Under the pieces are notes generated by a model. It did no database searches, had not been told where the DNA came from, and saw only the letters and a program-made list of their open reading frames with translations. Below, one piece after another: positions 1-11,069 of a DNA stretch of 64,000 nucleotides. The DNA comes from Capronia americana (taxonomy: Eukaryota; Ascomycota; Eurotiomycetes; Chaetothyriales; Herpotrichiellaceae). The stretch's first letter is position 1, and each line of letters opens with the position of its first letter. A program made the translations under genes and the position numbers. The stretch is from NCBI GenBank assembly GCA_016110215.1, contig JADWQD010000009.1:1366093-1430092 (forward strand), read 5' to 3'.

Positions 1-922
1 TGCCGCAATGCCAAATATGGATACATCAGGATGCTTTAGTATCCATGATGAAGTTCCTCAAAGCCGTCTTTCATATCTCTCTGGGATCTATAGCTGTTAC
101 GAGGACTTTTTGTCAAAGACCGGCCCATCACTTGGAACCATCACGAGACATAAAATCACCCCCAAGGATACGTCTGACCTTTTCTTCTCCAGAACGATCA
201 ATGGCCACGACACCATCCCGCGGATGCTCGCCCTCGTGTGAAGAGACGACCTGCATCTTCCTACAAAAGGAACAGGAGCGTCCAGAGGAGAGATTCAGCA
301 CAAGGACCAGACGACCTGTAGTTTGTCGTGTTTGCGCAGCTGGAAGGCGGGGGCGTCCTGGCGGCCTTGTTCGACGTGGCATTGGGTCTCTGTGCCGAGG
401 GTTGCCGAGAGACTCTCGCGTCTGGGAAATCATGGTTGTTCACACAGCTAGCTTGGGGATTAGCTATCGCGCTGCCGTCGCTACACCGTGCATAGTCCTC
501 ATCAAGACGTGGCTGGAAAGGAGAGAAGGAAGAAAGTGGTTCCTGAACGCGTAGCTACTGGACTAGAACAACTCCGTTAAGGCCGATGGATGCTAGGACG
601 TTATATATTAGCTCGAGAAGTCAATCTTCGTTATAGTAGAAGACAGTTCCGCAGCGTTTAATTAAGGAGTTAAGGTCACATTATCCCCTAACATGTTTAC
701 TCAGGAGTGCTTAGGGAGCACTCAGTTAAAACCCAAGGGTGCCAGGTTACGCAATTAGGGTTTCTGTTCTCAAGCAAGTCGGCCGAACATTGTGGCTGGT
801 GATTGGCTGGCTGAAAAGTGCAACTTTCCCGAGTATCAGCCAAGACTGAACACCTGTTGCGAAGCGACGCTCTGTTCACCACTGAGACCCCAACCCTCGA
901 TCAGCCTGCCCCAGAAGACGAG
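1..922. other. Intergenic, no supported gene
   Basis: Open frames exist on both strands here, but none has a recognisable domain and none gives a convincing spliced model. The right end should contain the promoter and 5' leader of the OST3-like gene that starts at 923. Confidence 0.5.
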
Positions 923-2059
923 ATGCGGTTCCTAAGGCTCCTTGCCCTCACGGCATTCTCGCTCGGCGCTGCTGTCTCGGCCCGAAAGGCAGCAACGACC
1001 AGCAAGTTTGACACGTACTCCTCGCATTCGGCGCCCTTTGAACTCGACGAAACGAGCTACAATGACTTGACGGCCTCGCCGCGGGACTACTCCGTCGCCG
1101 TGCTCTTGACCGCCCGGGACGCAAAATACGCATGTGGGATCTGTCGAGACTTTGATCCAGAATGGGCCATCCTGGGACGCAGCTGGCAGAAAGGGGACCG
1201 CAGCGGGCAGACGCGGGTCTTGTTCAGTACCTTGGATTTCGACCAGGGGAGAGGCGTGTTTATGAAGGTTCGTGGAAGGAAATGAAACATGCTGCCTGCG
1301 TCCTGGAATGGGCTGTCTCCCCTGCTAACATGAAATTTCCCAGCTCCAACTCCAAACCGCGCCTGTCCTACTGTTATTCCCTCCCACCGTGGGCCCGCAC
1401 GCCAAACCCGACGGCGGCCAACCTGAACGTTTGGACTTCCTGGGTCCCCAATCCGCCGAATCCGTCCACGGCTGGCTGTTGCGACACCTTCCTTCGGGGC
1501 AGGACTACCCTTCGATCGTGCGGCCCATCAACTTTGCGAGAATTGGCGTCACCATTACCGTCCTGTTGGGTGTCTTCACCTTCCTCACCGTGGCATACCC
1601 GTACATCCTGCCGATTGTGCAGAACCGCAACCTGTGGGCGGGCATCAGCCTGATCATGATCTTGCTGTTCACGAGCGGGCATATGTTCAACCACATTCGC
1701 AAGGTGCCGTACGTGGCGGGCAATGGACGCGGCGGGATTAGTTATTTCGCCGGCGGCTTCCAGAACCAGTATGGTATGGAGACGCAGATCGTTGCGGGCA
1801 TGTGTAAGTTCAGGACACCATACACTCTTCGCGTCCGTTCGCGTCAGTGTTGCCTTTTGCTAACCCCATGACAATAGACGCGCTACTGGCCTTTGCGGCA
1901 ATCAATCTGGCTCTCCGCGTCCCGCGGATCAGGGACCCCAAGACTCAACAAGCCGCCGTTATCATCTGGGCGGCCGTCCTCTTCGGCATGTACAGCTTCT
2001 TGATGAGTATTTTCAGGATCAAGAACGGAGGATATCCCTTCTGGCTGCCGCCGTTCTGA
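923..2059 (+). CDS. OST3: Oligosaccharyltransferase subunit OST3/OST6 family
   Basis: Subunit of the ER oligosaccharyltransferase; the family's thioredoxin-like lumenal domain helps glycosylate sites close to cysteines. Exons 923-1267, 1344-1803 and 1878-2059 join in frame to 328 residues. Intron 1 has a GCTAAC branch site and intron 2 a GTAAGT donor. The N-terminus is a signal peptide (leucine-rich, ending near VSA at residue 19), followed by the thioredoxin-like domain with a CGIC redox motif at C71-C74. The exon 1/2 join restores the segment LQLQTAPVLLLFPPT, typical of the family. Four hydrophobic segments follow in the C-terminal half, and the protein ends in a short tail after GGYPFW. 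The ATG at 923 is chosen because it opens the signal peptide; the frame is open further upstream but has no better start. I cannot tell OST3 from OST6 by eye. Confidence 0.93.
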
Positions 2060-2845
2060 TTGATCTGCGTGGTTGCTTGGCTGGTTGGACCTGAGGCTTT
2101 GGCAACCGACGCACTGTACTGTAACAAAAAGACACGGGTGGCGTGCCTCGTGCCTACCTCAAAAGCGATTATAGATATGCATACATAGCGGGCCAGGAAT
2201 GAAAAGCTAAGCTTCGATACTGTCCTTGTCCTGGTGAAATCGATTTGACCTTCAATCAAGGGAACCCCGGCCTAGTGAAAGGATTCGGCAGCTTAGTTTT
2301 CGGTAATGCGAGTTGATACACGCACTTCCGCTCCTTCCTGCCAGCATATGGGCGCATTGGCCTTGAGCTACTCTACGAGATATATCTCGGCAAGGCGGGC
2401 CACGACGCCGCTACTCGGTAAGAAATAGATAGGGAGGAGGAGGGAGGGAGGGAGGAAGGAAGGAAGGGAGGAAGCTGGATACAGGAGGTGGTAGATGGGT
2501 AGATAGAGAGGTAGTCGAGATGGACGACCGCGATCAAGCCACTTAGTGACGTCGACCAAAGGATAAAGTACATAACAAAGTGAGAGGAAGGTCAGCAGTG
2601 GTCACCGTACAGTGAGATCACAGCGAGGGAAAGTGTCGGTGTTTATCCGGGGCTGCTCCGCATTCTATCTACGCCATGTTAGAAAATATTGGAGAAATTG
2701 ACTTCGAACTGAGACGAGCCTCACCCACTCGTGCCACTATAAGCCTGCGCCGTACGAGTAATGACCACATCCATTTGCATTTGCCATATAAACTTTACTT
2801 TGTGTGCTTAGTTTGTTCTCGGGCGTGTCTGGTTGTGCTTAGATA
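2060..2845. other. Intergenic with a polypurine tract
   Basis: No gene seen. A run of short GGA, GGGA and GGAA units fills about 2428-2476 and is purine-only on the + strand, as is common in fungal promoters. The right end is the presumed promoter and leader of the RGG-box gene starting at 2846. Confidence 0.6.
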
Positions 2846-4141
2846 ATGGAGGAATTCTCCCAGTCCCGCGGCGACGACGACCTGTTTGACGACGAAATCA
2901 TCCCCTTCGAAAATCCACCTTCTCCGGAGAAAGTTGCTACTCAGCTTGAGCAAGTATCATTAGAGCCTTCGTCGATACCTCCTCCGATCGAAGCTATTAG
3001 TGCAGCTGTTCCTGCTCCGCAAGCCGCAAAGCCACCCGCCCCGACCTCAAACGATGCCCCGATTCCTGGCTTCGGACAGAAACCAAGAGGAAGAGGCGGG
3101 CAACAACAAGCTGGACGGGGCGGGAGCGGAGGACCCAGAAAGCCCTCCGCTGGACTGGGAGAGTCGAAGTGGGCGACAAAACCGGCAGCAGACTCCGACA
3201 AGTCGACTACACGAGCAACGAAGCCTGCCAAATCACAACCTCAAGAGCCTCAACCGACTCCTACACAACCAGAGACAACGACGACGATCACGAACACCGA
3301 ACCCTCGGGGACTCAAACTCAATCCACCGACGATACCCCAACGGCAGCAGCTCCTTCGGCGGTTCAACCGCCCGCCAAAACCCCTGCCGTGCGCGGCGAC
3401 CGTACATTGACAGGCGGCCTCGCCCGCCCGAAACTCACCGAAGAAGAACTCAGTGCGAAACTTGCAGCCGCAAAGGAACGCTCTCAGAACGTCGCGGCAG
3501 CCCACGCCCGTGCGCAAGCCGATGCAGCAAGCTTTGAGGAAAGAGAACGCATAGCGACGGCGAAGAGGGCGGTGGAGAGGAAGGAGAGGCGCGTCATGGA
3601 AGGGGAGCGGGAGAAGAATCGGCTGAGGAAGCTGGGGAACAGGGAGGGACGAGAGTGGGACCGAGATAAGGAGGATGTGAATGCCGAGGTGAACGGACGG
3701 GGCGGCCGGAGAGGTGGTGGATATGCCGAGTACGGCGGGCAGGGGTTTGCCGCGGGACAACGGGACGAGGACGATTTAAGGCAGTATGAATGGCATGATG
3801 ATCGTGGAAGAGGAAGGGGAAGAGGGAGAGGTGGCAGAGGAGGCAGAGGACGAGGTCGCGGAGGACCCAGAGGGGGAGGGGGAGCAGGAGGAGGCTCTGG
3901 CTCGGGGTGGGATCAGCAAACTCAGCAGCAACCCGACACCTCTGCCGAAGCTGACTTTCCCGCTCTTCCTGGCGCGGCATCCAAAGCAGCACATCCGCAG
4001 AACGAGCACACAGAAACAAAGCCAGCTGCAAAAGACAACCATAAACCGAGCCCGCGACGTTGGGATTCGGCCGGCGGTGGCGGAGGCACATGGGCAGAGC
4101 AGGTCGAATCCAGCGAGCTGAACGCCGAAAATCTGGACTAG
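2846..4141 (+). CDS. RGG-box low-complexity protein, probable RNA-binding
   Basis: Single-exon protein of 431 residues. The acidic start (DDDLFDDEIIPFE) is followed by a Pro/Thr/Gln-rich disordered stretch to about residue 180, then a charged helical segment beginning TLTGGLARPKLTEEEL (about 187-270) rich in Arg, Lys and Glu. An RGG/RG-repeat tract (about 320-350) follows, and the short motif ADFPALPG lies near residue 370. RG repeats usually bind RNA and are arginine-methylated. The general design recalls SERBP1/Stm1 or Psp2-type ribosome and mRNA-associated proteins, but I do not recognise a defining domain, so the role is inferred. It converges on ATG7 with about 220 bp between stop codons. 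Start: first ATG of the open frame at 2846. Confidence 0.85.
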   Translation: MEEFSQSRGDDDLFDDEIIPFENPPSPEKVATQLEQVSLEPSSIPPPIEAISAAVPAPQAAKPPAPTSNDAPIPGFGQKPRGRGGQQQAGRGGSGGPRKPSAGLGESKWATKPAADSDKSTTRATKPAKSQPQEPQPTPTQPETTTTITNTEPSGTQTQSTDDTPTAAAPSAVQPPAKTPAVRGDRTLTGGLARPKLTEEELSAKLAAAKERSQNVAAAHARAQADAASFEERERIATAKRAVERKERRVMEGEREKNRLRKLGNREGREWDRDKEDVNAEVNGRGGRRGGGYAEYGGQGFAAGQRDEDDLRQYEWHDDRGRGRGRGRGGRGGRGRGRGGPRGGGGAGGGSGSGWDQQTQQQPDTSAEADFPALPGAASKAAHPQNEHTETKPAAKDNHKPSPRRWDSAGGGGGTWAEQVESSELNAENLD

Positions 4142-4359
4142 ACGACGAACTTCTGGTAGTGACGGAGAGTCAAGGGGATTGCTTTGTTGCTCTACGCCGC
4201 ACGTAAATGATGTACATCTACCATTGGGAGGCAGCGAATGAAGCGTTCGTGCGAAGGAAGGAAAAGCAAGTGATCTATCTGAAATTGCCCCTGCTCTTGT
4301 GATTGTCGGGCGATGGTAGGCTGCTACCATTACCCCCTGCCCTCAATGTCTGAAGTCGG

Positions 4360-6597
4360 TCAAATCAACTCCCCGTCCTCATCCTCTGCTCCCTCCTCAT
4401 CCTCCTCGCTGAAGTCAATGTCGCGTTTCATCGCCTCTTCCGCCAGCCTCTGCACCTCCGCCAACCCGCTGATCTCCTCCACATAGCCCTTCTCGTTCAT
4501 CGCCTTGGCCACGAAATCCCACCCGTCTTTCTCGTACGCGCCGACTACCTTGTCCGAACACGCGCTACAGCAATCATAACTCTGCCCCGTGATGTTGAGG
4601 TTCGTGAAGTTGGCGAGGAAACCTCTGATCTGGTGTGGGATGATGCCGAGCGGATGATCGCCGCGGTGGTCGGAGGACGTGGTGGCCGGCGCGGCGGGGC
4701 CGAGAGGGTGTTGCAGGATCGAAACCAGGAGTTCGACCAGCAGGGCAGATGCTATTGCCGCAATCCCAGGCCTGGTGACCGTGCATTGCTGATCCAGCGT
4801 GAGGTCTTTCATGGAGTCGGCGGGAGCAACGACGTCGTTGCAGAAGTAGCAGCCCAACTCCTCGCCGTCGCCGGCATGCTGGACTTGCGAATCTTGCTCC
4901 TCGGTCTCGCCATCCTTGAGATGATCAACATCGTGGCTCGGAGGCGAGAGTTTCACACCATGTCTCATGACCACATACGTGTCGAACCCAAGGGCTGCGT
5001 TCATGACGATCTTCCCACTTGCTTTGCCCATCACGGTCGGTAGCCATCTCGACTCTCTCGTGTCCATCAGCAGGAAAATCACATCGTGTTCGTCAACCAG
5101 TTTCTTTAACTGTTCGTACTCGGACTTTGTCTTCTCGTAGTCTGTGGTCGGATGGCCTGCCATGGGTACACTCAAGACATGTCCTGTGGATTGCACGCCG
5201 GGATATATCGTCTTCAACGCCTCTGCTGCCGCGAGGGCTTTTTTCTTCCCTCCCTCAAGGCAATCGTTGAACGTAAACAGCGGTTGCCGAACAGGGTTAC
5301 TGAAGCTCACGCTCCCGTTATCCACGAACGTGATATGTCTCACCCCCCAGCCCATCAAGTTTCTCGACACGTACGAACCCAGTGTCCCCGCGCCGAGGAG
5401 TAGGCATTTCGTCTGTTTGATCTTCTCGAGGTCGAGATTTGGAGAAATGCGCCATTTCATGAGTTTCAGGTTGAGGTCGACGGAGGAGTCGGCTAGTTTC
5501 GTTGGGTCCATGTAGCTGGTGAGGTCGGCAGTGCGACCGGTGAGTTTATTGGCGGCGTTGCGCTCCCAGCCTACGACTTTAGGCATGGTTTGCGAATAGT
5601 CCGTCTGCGCTGCGGAACCGGCGGATTTTGCCTTGTGAGAGATTTCCATGTTAAAGATCACACTCCGTGCTGCATCTCGACGCGTGTGGGTCTCCCGATA
5701 GCAGAGGATTTGGACTTTGTCGAGTTTCCACCGTTGTCGCACCAGAACAAGAAGATTGCGGAGCATCCAGCCCGGTGCAACGGGGCCGGGTTCGCTATAG
5801 TTTGAGGGGTCGGCGAAGCAAACGAAAATATCTTCTGGATCTGTGTTGTCGAAGAAGCCAGTCTCGTAGCTTGATAAGGCGCTGATGTTCCAGGTGTAGC
5901 CGAGATTCGAGGTCGGAGTGAGCGGCGACTGCGGTGATGTGGGACCAGCGTACTCATCCTCGCTGAAACCCCTCTCGAAAATGGGCCTGTCACGGACTTT
6001 CTTCGCCAGGAAAAATCCATGTTGTCTTGAATCGACACCATATTTCCAAGTCATGACGTTCTCAACCAGCGTTGTACTCTCGATCCACGTTAGCTTCTTG
6101 AAGGGGGTTCCTGTCTCTGGACTGGCAACACTTCCAGTACTCTGCACCGGCGTCCATGGCGGATCCATCACCAGTGCGGGAAACGCAAACCAATAGTTGA
6201 ACTTATACTTTTTGAGATCGGCGAAGCTCAGCACCAGAAAGCTCGCGAGCAAACTCGGACACGAATAGATCGTCCCATCGTTGATCGCGTCCCAAATGGT
6301 TTTCCCCGCTTGCTGGATCATGGCCAACTTGTCGATGTTGCGATACTCCTCGACCGTGTTGAAGTTTCTGATAATGCCTTCCGCGCGATAGAAGCCGGCA
6401 GGCACTTCGTCGCTGGTTAGAGCGTTGGCGTGGACTTGCATCCGGCAGGAATGTTCCTTGCTGTCTGCCGGGCGGATTTCATACAGACCCAGGAGTTTCC
6501 GCGCCGAATCGTCGAGTTTGTCATGGTTGATTTTGTGCGATGCTAGAGAGGCATAGAAGGGGATTTCGATGTCCGAGGCGAAGGGGACGTATTGCAT
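4360..6597 (-). CDS. ATG7: Autophagy E1-like enzyme ATG7
   Basis: E1-like activating enzyme of autophagy: it adenylates Atg8 and Atg12, holds them as thioesters, and passes them to the E2s Atg3 and Atg10 in the cytosol. Single exon, 745 residues, slightly longer than yeast Atg7. The N-terminal domain opens MQYVPFASDIEIPFYASLA. The C-terminal adenylation domain has the nucleotide-binding glycine motif GAGTLG at residues 402-407, followed by the conserved VRHITFVDNGSVSFSNPVRQ region, and the catalytic cysteine C605 in DQQCTVTRPG. The tail is very acidic (about 18 residues of Asp, Glu and Gly ending GELI). All expected landmarks are present and there is no break. The start is an ATG at 6597 directly before the conserved N-terminus. 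Confidence 0.97.
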   Translation of the reverse strand: MQYVPFASDIEIPFYASLASHKINHDKLDDSARKLLGLYEIRPADSKEHSCRMQVHANALTSDEVPAGFYRAEGIIRNFNTVEEYRNIDKLAMIQQAGKTIWDAINDGTIYSCPSLLASFLVLSFADLKKYKFNYWFAFPALVMDPPWTPVQSTGSVASPETGTPFKKLTWIESTTLVENVMTWKYGVDSRQHGFFLAKKVRDRPIFERGFSEDEYAGPTSPQSPLTPTSNLGYTWNISALSSYETGFFDNTDPEDIFVCFADPSNYSEPGPVAPGWMLRNLLVLVRQRWKLDKVQILCYRETHTRRDAARSVIFNMEISHKAKSAGSAAQTDYSQTMPKVVGWERNAANKLTGRTADLTSYMDPTKLADSSVDLNLKLMKWRISPNLDLEKIKQTKCLLLGAGTLGSYVSRNLMGWGVRHITFVDNGSVSFSNPVRQPLFTFNDCLEGGKKKALAAAEALKTIYPGVQSTGHVLSVPMAGHPTTDYEKTKSEYEQLKKLVDEHDVIFLLMDTRESRWLPTVMGKASGKIVMNAALGFDTYVVMRHGVKLSPPSHDVDHLKDGETEEQDSQVQHAGDGEELGCYFCNDVVAPADSMKDLTLDQQCTVTRPGIAAIASALLVELLVSILQHPLGPAAPATTSSDHRGDHPLGIIPHQIRGFLANFTNLNITGQSYDCCSACSDKVVGAYEKDGWDFVAKAMNEKGYVEEISGLAEVQRLAEEAMKRDIDFSEEDEEGAEDEDGELI

Positions 6598-7308
6598 GAT
6601 TGAGACAGGACGGTCCGACCCAGTCTCTGGGGGTGGCGCTGCTTACGGTAAGTGTCCGAATTCAGCACGGGTGTTCAGGAATGAAGGAGAATGTTTGCAA
6701 ACGATGTAAGACTCTCTACGGAGCAGTCAGCCGTAAGAATGATGTATCCTCGTAAAGGTGAGAAAGATGGTTAGAGGTTGGCCTGGAGTTCCTGCAGTCC
6801 TGGAGGAACGTCCCAGACGGACGACGTGCATGTGGAGTGGCTGGGGGGGTGCCGCGAGGCTAAAAGTTGCTCGGCTCGAATCAGGCACCACAGGCTCCCG
6901 CCCGTCACCTCCACCTCACCTCCACCTCACCTTCGCCTCACCTCGCCCAGGTGGCCCCTGCACGTGATATACTCCCTGCCCGTCCTTAGTCAGCCCTGAA
7001 CCTTCGTCATTCTACGGTCATTCGGACGCGTTAAATGACCACTTTACGCGTCTTGTGCGATGTACATCAAACGACCAGAAGGAGTCCTCAGGCAGGTGAC
7101 AGCAAGGCACACTCGAAGTAGTTCGGTCAATTCGTCCAGCAGGGAGATCCGAAGCAGTCGCTGTCGAGCCAGCGCATCTTGAACTAAGACGCGTGGGCAG
7201 GACATCAATGGGCGATCTTTCTTGAATGGTTCAGGGACAGCCTTGCCCTCACTACCTCGAATTATTGCGCACCCATCATCGCCAGATTAAACACACCGAC
7301 TGAGCACA
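6598..7308. other. Divergent promoter region between ATG7 and the dCMP deaminase gene
   Basis: About 710 bp with no supported gene. It should hold the promoters of both flanking, divergently transcribed genes. Imperfect repeats of the CACCTC type occur at about 6906-6945. Confidence 0.6.
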
Positions 7309-8914
7309 ATGTTAATCGGCATCTGCGGCTCCATCTGCGCCGGCAAACACACCACAGCCGAATACCTAGTCCAACAGCTCGGCTTCCTCCGCCTGCATCT
7401 TCCCACACCGACTCAACTACAACCGTTGCAAAACTCTTCCAACGGCACCACCCCATCACACGCCTCTCGCTATAATCCCTCACCATCTTCATCACCACCG
7501 ACTATAGACCACCTACGCCTACTCCCCAGCGTGACCGACCAAGTCGGCACCCGAGGCCTCTCGTTTCCCGACGTCGAGTCCTTGCTAGATTTCGTGACCA
7601 AACGATGGCGCGAACACTGGGTCTTGACGGATATCTACGACGAAGAGACTCTAGAGTTACTTCTCCGAAGGCCATTCTTCATGCTCATCAACGTCGACGC
7701 ACCCGTTGGTGTGAGGTTTGAGAGGTTCAGCGACCGGTATGTGTGGACAGCTCATCCCAATCTGATTCCTCCCCCGATTTCTCAAGTTTGGTTCTCCTGT
7801 ACCCTGTTCTCGGCGCATGAGTTCCGGAGCCTGGATATTCTGTCCTGTCGCCTTCGATTTGTTATTTATTCCTGCTCTTTATCATCTCTCTCCTCATGGA
7901 AAAAGTCCATAATCACGGACTATACGACTTGTTACAAGGCCAAAGCCATACCCCTACCCTGGTACATGTGCGCAGTAGCATTTCTTGAACTTCAAGATCG
8001 CCGTTCTACCCTACCGTGTATTGTACTGTGTCTTATTCAGGTCGCCGGAACCCCAACAACCAAGTCCAAGTGCAAGTCCAAAACCAAAGAACAAAAATGG
8101 CTAACTTCACCGCCCACGCGCGAACTATAGCTGTACGAAACGCAACCTGTCCCCCATGCCACTCGCCGATTTCATCCACTACAACGACCTACAACTATAC
8201 GGCTCGAGAGGAGACCCCCAGCTAGACGAAGGCACAAACTCACGTCCCTCCCGGTCAGCACTCGCCCCGCTCCTCGCGCACGCGCACCTCTCGATCCTCA
8301 ACACGCACCGCACGCCCTCGGCGTACCACGCCTTCCTGGGCACGCTGGACCTCTCATCCCCGACGCGCCTCCGCCCGACGTGGGACGCGTACTTCATGAC
8401 GCTCGCGTCGCTGGCCTCGCGGCGGTCGAACTGCATGAAGCGCCGCGTCGGGTGCGTGCTCGTGCACCACGCCCGCATCATCTCGACGGGCTACAACGGC
8501 ACCCCGCGCGGCCTGGCCAACTGCAACGAGGGCGGCTGTCCGCGCTGCAATGCCGCCTCGGCCGGCGGCGTCGCCCTCGCCACCTGCCTGTGCCTGCACG
8601 CCGAGGAGAACGCGCTGCTCGAGGCCGGCCGCGAGCGCATCAGGGACGGCGCCGTGCTGTACTGCGACACGTGTCCTTGCTTGACGTGTAGTGTCAAGAT
8701 CGCCCAGGTCGGCGTCAAGGAGGTCGTGTATAGCCAGAGTTATAATATGGACGAGGCCAGTCGCCGGGTGTTGGGCGAGGCCGGCGTGAACTTGAGGCAG
8801 TTTGTGCCTACGAGGAGTGGCTTCGTGGGGTTTGATGTGCTTGAGGAGGCTGGTCACTTGGATGTTGTGGACGGGAGCCAAGGTCAGATGGTCGTGCTGA
8901 ACGGCACGAAATGA
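7309..8914 (+). CDS. DCD1: Deoxycytidylate (dCMP) deaminase
   Basis: Converts dCMP to dUMP, feeding thymidylate synthesis. Exons 7309-7736 and 8131-8914 join in frame (GTATGT donor, TATAG acceptor; the joined codon is Arg143) to 403 residues. The N-terminal part resembles a nucleoside-kinase fold with a degenerate P-loop (GSICAGKHT, residues 6-14). The catalytic zinc site lies in the C-terminal half: H299-A-E301 with C326 and C329 in PCLTC. The conserved block before it (LRPTWDAYFMTLASLA, then SNCMKRRVGC and TGYNGTPRG) is typical of eukaryotic dCMP deaminases. The intron is 394 nt, long for this window and AT-richer than the exons; a further small exon inside it cannot be excluded. The gene converges on nudE. 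Confidence 0.93.
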
Positions 8915-8993
8915 AGACAGGCAGGCTTGCAGAGCGAATTTACTGTCCGAAGTCTCACGTGGCAGGCTTTGTGAAGCGGAAGCGGACGCGGAT

Positions 8994-9020
8994 AATATCA
9001 ATATCAATATCAATATCAAT
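8994..9020. repeat. Short AATATC tandem repeat
   Basis: About four and a half copies of the hexamer AATATC in the 3' spacer between the dCMP deaminase and nudE genes. A simple microsatellite with no further structure seen. Confidence 0.85.
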
Positions 9021-9203
9021 GAAAATTGTCAAATGAGGGTATCGCTCCTAGTCATGCTTGCAGGTCGCCAATCCGAATACATGCAGTTCTGCGTTGTAGC
9101 TAATCCAATGCGTATCGACATTTAACCCCGATTCCAAAGCTCTTGTCCGGCACAAAACCCACCATCCGGTGGTGCTGGCCGTAATCCAATGCCTCTCGCC
9201 ACT

Positions 9204-11069
9204 TCAAAACGTCTCGTTCAAGTCATAACCCTCTCGTACATTGGTCAAGCCTATACCAGAGTCCTGTGCATTCACCAGCCCATTCACGCCAATACTTTGC
9301 CGTTTCATTAACTTACTCGCCCCACTGATACTCGACCGTTTACTCGGACTCGGGATTGCACTACCGACATCGCTAGTGCGTCCTTTCGCAAACGTTGCCC
9401 GTCTCGGTAGGGGCGTGATGCCAGCATCAATCTCGTTGGTTTCGACCTCTTCATCCATGGCACCGTCCAAGCCGCCATAGCTGCTGAGACTGCTTTGCGG
9501 TCGGACTCTATCCGTGGACGCGTTGGGTGCGAAACCAGCACCAACGCCGCTTCCCAACGGGGCTCGTGGAAAGCCAGAGACACTGGCTCGGCTTCCCGGG
9601 CGGGAGTGGCTGGGTGCGAATGACGAGCGAGATGACGGAAGCCCACTTGTTCGAGATGCTGGGCGAGGTGGAGGGGCCGCCATCTCGCCTCTTCTTGGGG
9701 ACGGCGGCTGTTGATTCAGTGACGGCCGACTTGTCTTCGGTTTCGGCGTGGAAGTCTCAAAGCGTGTTGGGGATGGAGGTGGTTGGTTGAGTGACGGTCG
9801 GCTCGTTCGCGTCCTGGGCATGGATGGCGTTTCGTGCATCTTGTCGAGTATAGAATCATTGCCGCTAATATTACTGCCGTTTGTCCTTTTCCGGGAGCGG
9901 ACGGTGACAGAGGATGGTATGTGATTGCCGAGAGCCGAGCCACTCCTGGGTGAAGTCCTGGGTGGCGTGCGAACGGGAGCCGGTAGCTTCGACTTGGCGG
10001 CGTGAGCTCGTTCCGTCAGCGCTGCGAGCTTTCCTTGCATGTTCTTAAGGTGGATGATCGACGCTGACTGAGGTAACCCTGAAGGTCGTTGTTGAGAGCT
10101 TGCCGGTCTCGACAGACTCTGTCGGAATGATGCCGAAGGCCCCGTTCGAGCTAGGGCTGGAATGGAAGGACCCCGAGCATGACCCGCGGGTCTCGAGGCG
10201 GTGGAGCCTGCAGTGGAAGGTCGTGAAGTAATTCCGTTGGCCGTGAGTGATTGCCTGGCTTTGGGGATAGCTGGCGTCGCGAAGGGTTTGGATATCTTGG
10301 TCGACTTGTCAGAAAATGGTGGTGAGGGTGGTGTTGGTGTGTCTGACAAGGATGACTTTGCCGGGGGGGTGTCGAAAGTTGGCGAAGAGGCGGTCGTGGT
10401 CGTGGGAGATAACTCGGAACGTGGAGACGCAGATAGCGATATCGGTTGGATGGTCAAGTGCTTTTCTCGTGGCGCCAGTTGTTCGGTGGCTTTCTGTAGC
10501 TTCTCTTTGGTAATCTCGGCCTCGATTCTCAGATCGGACAGTTCATCGCGCAGCCTCTGCGCTTCGATCCTAAGTGCCTCTCTTTCCTGCTCTCCAGCGC
10601 GCATTTCTTCCTCGAGCATGACGCTGCGCTCGATTGTCTGGTTGTATTTCTGTTCCATGTCTTCCAGCGAAGACTCGGTATTCCGTTGCTTTCGCTCGTA
10701 GTCGTCATTGGCGACCTCGGTGTCGCGCAGGCGCAGATTCAGTTCTCGGTTCGTCTCTCGAAGCTGGGTGATTTCCTTCTGCAGCGCATTCTGAGCATTC
10801 GACGCTTCCATTTTCGACTGCTTGTATTTCGTCTTCCACTCCTCGATCTCATACTGCAGGTTGGAGGCCTTGTCCTTCCACTGCCGTTCGCGCTTTTCGG
10901 TTGCCTCGACGTCTTTTTCTAACTCGGCCTCAAGTTCCTTACTAGAGGCTTGAAAGTCCGCAAGTTCGGATTCCAACAGTTCATACTGTGCCTTGTAGTA
11001 TTTTAGCGCTTCTTCGGTCGAGGTGCCTGCGCCAGGGGGTGAAGAAGGCACCCCGTCGATGAGGGCCAT
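9204..11069 (-). CDS. nudE: NudE family dynein/LIS1 adaptor
   Basis: NudE/NDE1-type protein that binds the LIS1 homologue NudF and cytoplasmic dynein and supports nuclear migration and organelle transport along microtubules. Single exon, 621 residues. After a short leader (residues 1-17) a long coiled coil covers about residues 18-205, including the conserved stretch YYKAQYELLESELADFQ and the QYEIEEWKTKYKQS segment. The rest is a long disordered Ser/Pro/Thr/Arg-rich tail, typical of fungal NudE. The tail ends with a short conserved-looking stretch (SGIGLTNVREGYDLNETF). The start is an ATG at 11069 one turn before the coiled coil. Coiled-coil identity by eye is weaker evidence than an enzyme motif, but the N-terminal block fits this family well. 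Confidence 0.9.
   Translation of the reverse strand: MALIDGVPSSPPGAGTSTEEALKYYKAQYELLESELADFQASSKELEAELEKDVEATEKRERQWKDKASNLQYEIEEWKTKYKQSKMEASNAQNALQKEITQLRETNRELNLRLRDTEVANDDYERKQRNTESSLEDMEQKYNQTIERSVMLEEEMRAGEQEREALRIEAQRLRDELSDLRIEAEITKEKLQKATEQLAPREKHLTIQPISLSASPRSELSPTTTTASSPTFDTPPAKSSLSDTPTPPSPPFSDKSTKISKPFATPAIPKARQSLTANGITSRPSTAGSTASRPAGHARGPSIPALARTGPSASFRQSLSRPASSQQRPSGLPQSASIIHLKNMQGKLAALTERAHAAKSKLPAPVRTPPRTSPRSGSALGNHIPSSVTVRSRKRTNGSNISGNDSILDKMHETPSMPRTRTSRPSLNQPPPSPTRFETSTPKPKTSRPSLNQQPPSPRRGEMAAPPPRPASRTSGLPSSRSSFAPSHSRPGSRASVSGFPRAPLGSGVGAGFAPNASTDRVRPQSSLSSYGGLDGAMDEEVETNEIDAGITPLPRRATFAKGRTSDVGSAIPSPSKRSSISGASKLMKRQSIGVNGLVNAQDSGIGLTNVREGYDLNETF

Noticed and set aside
45..554. 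Plus-strand frame of about 170 residues
   Set aside because: No domain, unnatural Arg-rich stretches and overlapping frames on both strands; no splice support.
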